Assembly (NCBI GenBank): GCA_046727955.1
Contig: JBKPDO010000321.1
Span: 1 to 11,254, forward strand
Reading direction: 5' to 3'
Source: DASVXQ01 sp046727955
GTDB lineage: Bacteria; Actinomycetota; CALGFH01
Length of the DNA stretch: 11,254 bases
Below, one piece after another: positions 5,935-11,254 of this stretch. Both the position numbers and the translations under genes were made by a program. The notes beneath the pieces were generated by a model. That model searched no databases. It was not told the DNA's origin and saw nothing but the letters and a program-made list of their open reading frames with translations. How positions within the stretch are numbered: the first letter of the stretch is position 1; the number at the start of each line of letters is the position of its first letter.

Positions 5935-5982
5935 GGCGCAGGTTCGAGCCTCCTCGCCCGATGCTCACGGTTTGCTCACGAG
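5935..5982 (+). other. T-arm-like tRNA 3' fragment and TGCTCACG direct repeats
   Basis: GCAGGTTCGAGCC followed by TCCTCGCCCG resembles the T-arm and 3' end of a tRNA, with an imperfect stem and no 5' part. Directly after it, TGCTCACG occurs at 5962-5969 and 5973-5980, 11 bp apart, like arm-type integrase sites. It lies about 140-160 bp from the 3' end of the integrase gene. An old attachment site is possible but weakly supported. Confidence 0.3.
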
Positions 5983-6118
5983 ACATGCTGGGAGGCACCG
6001 GGACAGGGGGTACGGGCCGGGACGGCACTTCGGCATCCGTCCTGCTGAGCAGTCTGACAGCGCCTGGGATGCCTCCAGCCAACACACTGCGCGTGCAATT
6101 TAGGTCCCGGTGTCGGTC

Positions 6119-7009
6119 CTACAGCCGATCGTTCGGTGACAGGCGGCGGTGAGCCTCACGGGCGCGGGCATCGGCCGCCGAGGCGCCGTAGCGGGCGAGC
6201 ATCTCCCGGGACCGCCATCCGGCGATCCGCATCAGGTCGGTCTCGTTGCCGCCGGCGCTGAGCCAGGCGTGCGCGAAGGTGTGGCGGAACATGTGCGGGT
6301 GGAGGTCTGGGATGCCGGCCTGCCGGGCACGCCGGCCGAACAGGTCGCGCAACCCGGAGGTGGTGAGCGGGCCACGCCGCCCAAGCCACAGCGCGTCCAG
6401 GTGCGCGAGACGGTGGCGCGACCGGGCGCGGAGGTAGCGGTCGAGCGCCATCGCGGTCTTGTTGCCGTATGGCAGGGCGCGTTGCCGGCCGCCCTTGCCG
6501 CGCACGATCACGACCCCGTACCCGGAGTCGATGTCGTCCAGGCGCATGCCGAGTAGCTCGCTGCGGCGCGGTCCGGCGTCGAGCAGCATCATCAGCAGCG
6601 CGGTGTCCCGCCGGGCGTCGAAGTCCTTGCCGGCGCAGACGGCGAACAAGGTGCGCAGCTGCTCCTCGCCGAGGACCGGGACCGGCTGCTCTGGCACCGT
6701 CGGCGGGCGCATCTTCGCCATCGGGCTGGGGATGTCCTCTTCCTCCTCCAGCCAACGGTAGAAGGCGTGCAGGCCGCGGTAGCGGTTGTGCGCGGTCCCG
6801 GGCTTCCAGCGGGCGAGCAGCACGGTCATCCAGGCTTCGACATCCTCGCGGCGGGCCTGGTCGAGCGGGCGCTTGGAGGTCGCCTGCAGATGCGCGGTGA
6901 ACCCATCCAGCGCCTCGCGGTAGGTCTCGATGGTGCGACGGGACTTGTTGCCCGCCCGCAGATACAGCTCGAACGAGCCGGCGAGATCGTCTACGCTGGG
7001 CGCTGCCAT
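6119..7009 (-). CDS. Tyrosine recombinase/integrase (XerC/XerD-like)
   Basis: The 296-aa protein has an N-terminal SAM-like core-binding domain (about 5-92, with TIETYREALDGFTAHL and a HAFYRWL segment) and a C-terminal catalytic domain. The expected catalytic set is present: Arg148 in box I, Lys172 in VRGKGG, His239-x-x-Arg242 in HMFRHTFAHAW, Trp265 where some members have His, and the nucleophile Tyr274 in LARYG. Box I reads GPRRSEL, with proline where leucine is usual. The enzyme should cut and rejoin DNA at short specific sites. The ATG at 7007-7009 has AGGAG a few bases upstream. The frame stays open further upstream, but that would run through tRNA-Pro. Its 5' end lies 121 bp from tRNA-Pro, whose anticodon-arm region is copied at 5417-5439, so that tRNA is the likely target. 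Confidence 0.88.
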   Translation of the reverse strand: MAAPSVDDLAGSFELYLRAGNKSRRTIETYREALDGFTAHLQATSKRPLDQARREDVEAWMTVLLARWKPGTAHNRYRGLHAFYRWLEEEEDIPSPMAKMRPPTVPEQPVPVLGEEQLRTLFAVCAGKDFDARRDTALLMMLLDAGPRRSELLGMRLDDIDSGYGVVIVRGKGGRQRALPYGNKTAMALDRYLRARSRHRLAHLDALWLGRRGPLTTSGLRDLFGRRARQAGIPDLHPHMFRHTFAHAWLSAGGNETDLMRIAGWRSREMLARYGASAADARAREAHRRLSPNDRL

Positions 7010-7075
7010 CGCCTCTCCTGCGGCTCGGATGGGGTAGGCGCGGAGGTCGAAGCAGATGCGCAACGAGCGCTGTGC

Positions 7076-7104
7076 TTGCCGACCACCAAGCCGCAGTGTA
7101 GCAT
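7076..7104 (+). promoter_or_regulatory. Promoter of tRNA-Pro
   Basis: TTGCCG (7076-7081) and TAGCAT (7099-7104) are separated by 17 bp, a good housekeeping-type pair. Transcription would begin about 20 bp before the tRNA. The same spacer carries the upstream region of the divergent integrase gene. Confidence 0.65.
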
Positions 7105-7130
7105 AACCGCAGGTCAGAGGCCCTGAGCGA

Positions 7131-7207
7131 CGGGACGTGGCGCAGTTTGGTAGCGCACCTGCTTTGGGAGCAGGGGGTCGCCGGTTCAAATCCGGCCGTC
7201 CCGACCA
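7131..7207 (+). tRNA. tRNA-Pro (anticodon UGG)
   Basis: A full cloverleaf can be drawn. The acceptor stem is CGGGACG/CGTCCCG, the D-stem GCGC/GCGC with loop AGTTTGGTA, and the anticodon stem CCTGC/GCAGG with loop TTTGGGA, giving anticodon TGG at 7165-7167. The T-stem is GCCGG/CCGGC with loop TTCAAAT, the discriminator is A7204, and CCA is encoded at 7205-7207. The gene is complete. It is the probable attachment site of the neighbouring integrase. Confidence 0.95.
7161..7183 (+). repeat. tRNA-Pro copy of the 23-bp attachment-like core
   Basis: This segment covers the 3' end of the first anticodon-stem strand through the start of the T-stem and is identical to 5417-5439. The integrase gene lies between the copies. 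Confidence 0.7.
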
Positions 7208-7409
7208 AGACGCCGGAGCGTGGCCTTCGAGCACGACGGGCGATTGGTCCTGCTGGCTGCACCGGCGCGCTCGTCGAGGGGCGCTCTGGTGGGCGGGTGA
7301 GCAAGCGCCACCTCACCGAGTTGCGGTCACGCAGGGCGGGATCGGCGCGGGTGGCTGCCGGACGTAGACTGCATCCACTGGCAGCCACCGACGAGAATGG
7401 ATCAGTTCC

Positions 7410-7859
7410 ATGACCGAAGCGTCGACCGCTGATGCCCAACCGACCGCGAACTTTATCAACCCCGACACGATGCACCGCCCGACCGGCTACACCCACGTCG
7501 TCGAGGTCACGGCGGGTCGGCCGGTCTACATTGCCGGACAGGTCGCCCTCGACCATACTGGCGCGCTCGTTGGACCGGGCGACATCCGTGCGCAGGCACG
7601 GCAGGTGTTCGACAACCTGCGAGCAGCGCTGCAGGCTGTCGGCGCCGGGTTCGATCAGGTCGTCAAGCTCAACTACTACCTCGTTGACGCCACGCAGCTG
7701 CCTGTCGTTCGTGAGGTCCGCGACGAGTACCTGAACGCGCAGCGGCCGCCCGCGAGCACCGCGGTGGAGATCAGCCGGCTGTTCCGCGATGACCTCCTGC
7801 TCGAGGTCGAGGCGGTCGCGGTGATCGCACCATTCCAGCACATCAGCTCGACCGTGTAG
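7410..7859 (+). CDS. RidA/YjgF/UK114-superfamily protein lacking the catalytic arginine
   Basis: The 149-aa protein matches the RidA fold along its length: GRPVYIAGQVALDHTGALVG (about 31-50), the helix ARQVFDNLRAALQAVGAGFD, VVKLNYYLVD, and the C-terminal PPASTAVEISRLF with LLLEVEAVAVI. Family members form trimers in the cytosol, and classic RidA hydrolyses reactive enamine/imine intermediates. That activity needs an arginine in PARSCVEV (Arg105 in E. coli). Here the aligned stretch reads ASTAVEI, with serine in its place, so this belongs to a Rid branch that probably lacks that deaminase activity. Its true substrate is unknown. ATG 7410 has no strong ribosome-binding site. TAGACT at 7365-7370 is a possible -10 box. 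Confidence 0.85.
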   Translation: MTEASTADAQPTANFINPDTMHRPTGYTHVVEVTAGRPVYIAGQVALDHTGALVGPGDIRAQARQVFDNLRAALQAVGAGFDQVVKLNYYLVDATQLPVVREVRDEYLNAQRPPASTAVEISRLFRDDLLLEVEAVAVIAPFQHISSTV

Positions 7860-7883
7860 GACTCGACCGCGTAGGAGACGGGG

Positions 7884-8269
7884 ATGACCAAGGCTAGGCG
7901 GTTCGATCCCTCCCTGTGGGCGAGCAAGAAGCCTTCGGCATCGGCGAGCAGCGCCCCAACAACTACCTGACGAGGAGAGCGCCCGCAAGTTCAGCAAGCT
8001 GTGGCAGTTCGAGGTCCCGGCCAAGCGCGGCATGACCGCAGTGGAGATGATCGACGCTGCTCACGACGGCCGCCTAGACGTGCTGGTCAGCTCCGCGGGC
8101 GGTGCTCATCGCCCCCGTCAAGCCGGGCAACGTCGAGATCGACTGGCCGGAGGGGGAGGTCCTGATCGACTCCGGACGGCGCTCGCCGCAGGCGGGCATC
8201 CCCGATTACAACGCGGTCGTGTCCCTGGAGCGAGCGGCCACGGCCGAAACCGCGCCGGTCGAGGTCTGA
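7884..8269 (+). pseudogene. Decayed remnant resembling a molybdopterin oxidoreductase
   Basis: Four in-order fragments in changing frames read as one family. They are MTKARRFDPSLWASKKP from ATG 7884 (good site GGAGACGGGG upstream), FGIGEQRPNNYLT from 7934, ESARKFSKLWQFEVPAKRG followed by MTAVEMIDAAHDGRLDVLVSS from about 7978, and VLIAPVKPGNVEIDWPEGEV to YNAVVSLE, ending at TGA 8267-8269. Single missing bases at about 7933 and 7971 account for the first two shifts. A large internal loss at about 8095 accounts for the third. The blocks resemble formate-dehydrogenase-like molybdopterin enzymes (N-terminal GIGxxRPNN, internal DVLVSSGGN, C-terminal GxPDYNAVV), which are normally several hundred residues long. 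No cofactor-binding cysteine region remains, so it cannot be functional. The family assignment is from memory and moderate. Confidence 0.5.
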
Positions 8270-8368
8270 GCTGAGATCGGCGGACACCCGGTCCGGCCGT
8301 GCTCCAGGGCAGGCGCAAGGTGGTGATACCCTCACCCAAGTTCTGGCGGCCTCCCCGGCCGCGCCCCT

Positions 8369-8442
8369 GCGGGTGTAGCTCAATGGTAGAGCTCGAGCCT
8401 TCCAAGCTCGTGACGCGGGTTCGATTCCCGTCACCCGCTCCA
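8369..8442 (+). tRNA. tRNA-Gly (anticodon UCC)
   Basis: The cloverleaf has acceptor stem GCGGGTG/CACCCGC, D-stem GCTC/GAGC, anticodon stem CGAGC/GCTCG with loop CTTCCAA (anticodon TCC at 8401-8403), T-loop TTCGATT, discriminator T8439 and encoded CCA at 8440-8442. TGATAC at 8324-8329 is a possible -10 box without a clear -35. The tRNA 3' end lies 14 bp from the end of a convergent integrase gene, the classic position of an attachment site. Confidence 0.95.
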
Positions 8443-8456
8443 CCCATCCGCCCAGC

Positions 8457-9655
8457 TCAGCGAGCTTGCGGACCGTTCTCCCCCGCCGCAGGGTCATCGC
8501 TCGTGCCCTCCACGTGCCCTTCGGTGTCGGCTGGCGCTGCGCTTGTGGCGTCACGAGCCAGGTCATCGAGCGCGGCGGCGAGCGCGGTCTGGCGGTCGGC
8601 CATGACGTGCTGGTAGCGCAGCGCCACGCCCGGCGAGGTGTGCCCATGCGCTCCATCAGCTCCTTAGTAGTGGCGCCAGTGGCAGCGGCCAGGGTCGCCG
8701 CCGTGTGCCGCAGGTCATGGACGCGCAGCCCATCCAAGCCCACCTGCCGAACGGCCGGTAGCCACACAAGCCGGCGGAAGCTGCTGCGGGCCAGATACTT
8801 ACCCCGAGCGCTGCGGAACACGAGTCCGTCCGGACCGGGCGCGGCGTAGCGGTCCAGGTGCTCGGCCAGCGCGGTGACGGCGAGCGTGGGCAGGGTCACC
8901 ACGCGCCGGCCGGCCTCGGTCTTGGGCGGCCCGATGATGAATTTGCCGGCGACCTCGGCGGCCTGTTCGACCACGTGGAGCCTCGCGTCGGTCAAGTCGA
9001 CGTGGCGACGGCGTAACCCGACCAGCTCGGCCCACTGCAACCCGCCGAAGCCGGCGACCAGGATCAATGCCCGATAGCGCGCCGGGACTGCTTTGGCGAG
9101 GGCGATGAGCTGGGGGATGCTGACGTGCCGCATCTCGGCGGCCCGCTCGATGCCGGCGCCTTTGATCGCGCAGGGGTTGCGCGGCAGGTAGCCGGCCTCC
9201 ACCGCCACGTTGAGGATGCGGCGCAGCAGCCGGTAGGCCTTGGCGATCGTGGTCGGTGTCACCTCGCCGGCGTGGTGCAGTTCTCCCAGCCAGGCACGGA
9301 CGGTCAGCGTATCGAGCTTGCCGAGCGGCATCGTGCCAAAGGCGGGCAGGAGGAACCGGCGCAGCTGGTAGCTGTAGAGCACGCGGGTGCCTGGCCGTAG
9401 GTCCGTCGTGGTCTGCTGCCACCGCTCGGCCCACTCGCCGAAGGTGATCCGCGCCAGCCGCGGGTCGGTCCAGACGCCGCGTAGCAGGTCGGCCTCGACC
9501 TGCGCAAGGTGCCGGGCGGCGTCGGCCTTGCTCGGGAAGGTGCGCGGGGCGGTATGCCGGATGCCGGCCCGGTCGTAGTAGCGGACCTGCCACCGGCCGG
9601 AGGGTAGCCTGCGGATCGTGCCGAAGCGGCGACCGCGCTTGCGGCGGTCGCTCAT
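8457..9655 (-). pseudogene. int: Phage-type tyrosine integrase, frameshifted and with mutated box I
   Basis: From ATG 9653-9655 the protein shows an N-terminal arm-binding-like domain (about 8-60), a core-binding domain (about 70-160), and a catalytic domain with Lys245 (PPKTEAGRR) and His313-x-x-Arg316 (HDLRHTAA). Box I reads GGLQWAEL: Gln207 replaces the catalytic arginine, explained by one G-to-A change. After ELMERMG (residue 338) the frame is lost at about 8641-8645. Adding one base restores HTSPGVALRYQHVMADRQ, containing the second His and the catalytic Tyr, and a stop at 8457-8459, for about 399 aa. Unrepaired, the frame runs through tRNA-Gly to 8087. Either lesion should abolish recombination. 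It would have inserted its element into tRNA-Gly, 14 bp away. It overlaps the excisionase gene by 4 bp (ATGA). Confidence 0.88.
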
Positions 9656-9834
9656 GAGGCGTTCGCCTCCACTCGGCCGGCGGCGATGAACGCCTCCAGG
9701 TCGGCTGGGTCGATCCGCACGTGCCGGCCGAGCTTGGTGTAGGCGATCCGACGCTCCGCGATCAGCCGGCGGAGGAACCGCACCGAGGTGCCCAGCCGCT
9801 CAGCGGCCTCCTCCACGCTCAACAGCTTGTCCAT
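9652..9834 (-). CDS. xis: Excisionase-like HTH protein
   Basis: The 60-aa protein is a single winged-helix/MerR-like DNA-binding domain of the excisionase family: LLSVEEAAERLGTSVRFLRR (4-23), then LIAERRIAYTKLGRHVRIDP (24-43), then DLEAFIAAGR. Such proteins bend DNA at attachment sites and steer the partner integrase toward excision. The ATG at 9832-9834 is preceded by a strong AAGGAGGG site. The stop overlaps the integrase start by 4 bp, so the two were translationally coupled. It also overlaps the end of the SpdB-like pseudogene by 35 bp. The gene looks intact although both neighbours are broken. This order, xis then int against a tRNA, is typical of actinomycete integrative conjugative elements. 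Confidence 0.85.
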   Translation of the reverse strand: MDKLLSVEEAAERLGTSVRFLRRLIAERRIAYTKLGRHVRIDPADLEAFIAAGRVEANAS

Positions 9835-10526
9835 CTATCCCTCCTTTCACCTGTCGATGACCGTTGCGGGCAGGGGTCTGGTCGTGGGTGGCGCGGCACT
9901 CGCGCAGCAGGACTTGGGCGCGGCGTTCCTTGACACCGACCAGCGCCGCGACCTGCCGGCCGGTCAGCTGCGGCCGGCGGCCAGCGCGTTCCTGGGCGAC
10001 CAGCGCGGCGACCGCCGTCCGTGCATCGCCCGCACCTGGCCGGTGGTCGGGTGCGGCGGGCTGCGCCTGTGGTGCGCCTGCCTGCGGCCTGGGTGCGCTG
10101 GTGTGCGTCAGGGTGCGGCGGGCCAGGATCATCAGCAGCTCCACCGCCAGCAGCAGGCTGATCGGTGGCAGCGCGGCGACCAGCCGGGCGGCGTGGCTGT
10201 GCAGGGCGTGAGCGACGTTGATCGCTACCGACACGCACGTGCCGTGCCGACCAGCACCCACGCATACCAGGCGTCCCAGGCGGTCGCGATCGGCTGGCCG
10301 GTGAGCGAGAGCCACAGGATGACCAGGGTGGCGGCGGCGGTGAAGGAGTCCACCAGCAGCGGCGCGCAGTGCTCCAGATCCGCCTGCTGCCGCGCTCGGC
10401 CTGGCCGCTGTGGCCCATCGCCTGGAGCTGCCTGAGGACCAGCAACTGTTGGGCGCCGAGGCCGAAAGGGCGCATCCTGTGGCGGATGCGGGCGGTTGCC
10501 TCGTTGCCGACCGTGGCCAACGGCAC
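9800..10526 (-). pseudogene. DUF2637/SpdB-like membrane protein, multiply frameshifted
   Basis: Three segments in different minus-strand frames line up as one protein. The first is RMRPFGLGAQQLLVLRQLQ to about 10380. The second is ADLEHCAPLLVDSF, TAAATLVILWLSLTG, and AWDAWYAWVLVG to about 10240. The third is VSVAINVAHALHSHAARLVA, ALPPISLLLAVELLMILARR, and a tail with an HTH-like LTGRQVAALVGVKERRAQVL, stopping at 9800. Three hydrophobic segments are followed by a soluble, DNA-binding-like tail, as in DUF2637/SpdB-type proteins that accompany plasmid spread genes in actinomycete conjugative elements. Frameshifts fall near 10380 and 10240. A GTG at 10524-10526 is only a possible start, with no clear ribosome-binding site. 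It lies directly upstream of xis and int, so it was probably part of the same element. Confidence 0.6.
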
Positions 10527-10760
10527 GCCATCTGTGCTGGAGGCTCGCGCTCCACACAGGCTGCGCACGGCCGTCAGGACGGTGGCGCCGCCACTTGACG
10601 TTCCGGCTGGCTGGTACTGAGATTGGACAGTAGCTGCAGTGGCAAGCGGCGATCGGGCCGCCACGTTTGCACGAAGACAAACCGTTACCGGCGCTCCCCA
10701 TCGTGGATGACCGCGAGCGCAAGCCTGGGCAAGCAGGAAGACCCGTAGGAGGGGACCGCC
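10527..10760. other. Spacer, no gene seen
   Basis: No supported coding region, and no copy of the tRNA-Gly 3' end that would mark the far attachment site of the element, was found here. Long minus-strand open frames exist but have no protein-like features. The promoter of the following gene must lie here, but no convincing -35/-10 pair was found. Confidence 0.4.
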
Positions 10761-11254
10761 ATGACGACGGCAATCATCGGTGTCGGCCAGATCGGCGGCG
10801 GGCTGGCGCGAGACCTCGTGGGTGGCGGCGAGCGCGTCGTGCTGGCCGCACGGGACCAGTCGCACGCCCAAGCCCTGGCCAGGGAGCTCGGCGACCGGGC
10901 GAGCGCCGCGCCGGTCCGCCAGGCGATCGCCGACGCCGACGTGGTCGTGCTGGCGATCTGGTTGGACCAGTGCAGAGCCCTGATGCCCCAGATCGCCGAC
11001 CTGCTCGAGGGCAAGGTGGTCGTCGACCCGTCGAATCCGGTCGGCTACGACGACAAGGGCGAGGCCTACCGCACGCTTCCCCAGGGGACGTCCGCCGGGT
11101 CGGTGGTCGCCGGCCTGCTTCCCGCCGGTACGCACTACGTGAAGGCGTTCGGGTCGCTTGGCGCCCCGTCGCTGGCAAGCGACGCGAATCGCAGCCCTCA
11201 CCGCGCGGCGCTGTTCTACGCGACCGACGACGACCGGGCCGCCGCGGTGATCGA
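10761..11254 (+). CDS. NADPH-dependent F420 reductase-type protein (3' truncated by window)
   Basis: ATG 10761 has AGGAGGGG six or so bases upstream. The first 164 residues are visible. MTTAIIGVGQIGGGLARDLV carries the GxGxxG dinucleotide-binding turn of a Rossmann fold, with the expected second strand VVLAARD ending near residue 33. ADVVVLAIW and KVVVDPSNPVGYD match the third part of the fold in the NADP/F420-dependent oxidoreductase family. THYVKAFGSLGAPSL fits the family block around residues 130-145. Such enzymes move hydride between NADPH and the deazaflavin F420, though many paralogues have unknown substrates. The gene looks like ordinary chromosome bordering the decayed element. Confidence 0.85.
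   Translation, partial: MTTAIIGVGQIGGGLARDLVGGGERVVLAARDQSHAQALARELGDRASAAPVRQAIADADVVVLAIWLDQCRALMPQIADLLEGKVVVDPSNPVGYDDKGEAYRTLPQGTSAGSVVAGLLPAGTHYVKAFGSLGAPSLASDANRSPHRAALFYATDDDRAAAVI

Noticed and set aside
7010..7234. A longer integrase start at 7234
   Set aside because: It would place coding sequence across the tRNA-Pro gene. The ATG at 7009 has a good AGGAG site and matches the expected start of the core-binding domain.
6156..8033. A 625-residue minus-strand reading frame
   Set aside because: It crosses tRNA-Pro, the RidA-like gene and the integrase in the wrong frame and shows only Arg/Pro-rich shadow sequence.
8087..9655. A 522-residue continuous minus-strand reading frame including the integrase
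   Set aside because: After residue 338 it runs out of the integrase frame and straight through tRNA-Gly. The family-like C-terminus is in another frame, so the real gene is the frameshifted 8457-9655.
9819..11201. A 460-residue minus-strand reading frame
   Set aside because: Its first half is antisense to the F420 reductase-type gene and has no motif. Only a short part near 10380-10470 reads as protein and is included in the SpdB-like pseudogene.
1..11254. CRISPR array or rRNA genes
   Set aside because: No regularly spaced repeats with unique spacers and no rRNA-like sequence were seen.

Overview
The window is high-GC actinomycete DNA. The codons favour G/C in the third position, and the gene content is typical of filamentous or spore-forming actinobacteria: a WhiB-family regulator, an XRE regulator with a helical-repeat tail, an SpdB/DUF2637-like protein, and an F420-dependent NADP reductase-type gene. 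Genus cannot be fixed from the sequence. Both tRNA genes encode their CCA ends.

Positions 1-5240 are an accessory or mobile-looking block. After the last 41 codons of an unidentified gene and a repeat-bearing gap, three minus-strand genes form an apparent operon: a 95-aa conserved small protein, a 90-aa zinc-ribbon protein, and a WhiB-like protein coupled to it by a 4-bp GTGA overlap. The WhiB-like protein carries three tandem helix-turn-helix-like repeats, which is the most unusual architecture here. Diverging from this operon is an XRE-type regulator gene broken by an exact 10-bp tandem duplication. A perfect 26-bp palindrome in the divergent spacer overlaps the best candidate promoter of the minus-strand operon. 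A small ribbon-helix-helix-like protein follows. Next come a 680-bp gene-free stretch with strong hairpins and an AT-richer patch, and a secreted protein of unknown function that ends in a textbook terminator.

Positions 5241-7207 look like an integration scar. A 23-bp copy of the anticodon-arm-to-T-arm part of tRNA-Pro lies at 5417-5439. It is followed by a small secreted protein, a catalytically complete XerC/D-like integrase on the minus strand, and an intact tRNA-Pro(UGG) with a good promoter. The flanks of the 23-bp copy match no other part of the tRNA, so it looks like a bare attP core or a junction between tandem elements.

Positions 7208-8442 read as a chromosomal segment. It holds a RidA-superfamily protein lacking the catalytic arginine, a badly decayed remnant that resembles a molybdopterin oxidoreductase, and tRNA-Gly(UCC).

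Positions 8457-10526 are a decayed tRNA-Gly-linked integrative element. They contain an integrase with an R-to-Q change in box I and a 1-bp frameshift before the catalytic tyrosine, an intact excisionase-like gene overlapping it by 4 bp, and a DUF2637/SpdB-like membrane protein with at least two frameshifts. The window ends inside an F420-dependent NADP reductase-type gene, which looks like ordinary chromosome.

Overall, this is a tRNA-rich integration hot spot holding remnants of at least two site-specific integrative elements. Its regulatory cassette (WhiB with three repeats, zinc ribbon, small conserved protein, XRE and palindrome) is the best candidate for an uncharacterised control system.
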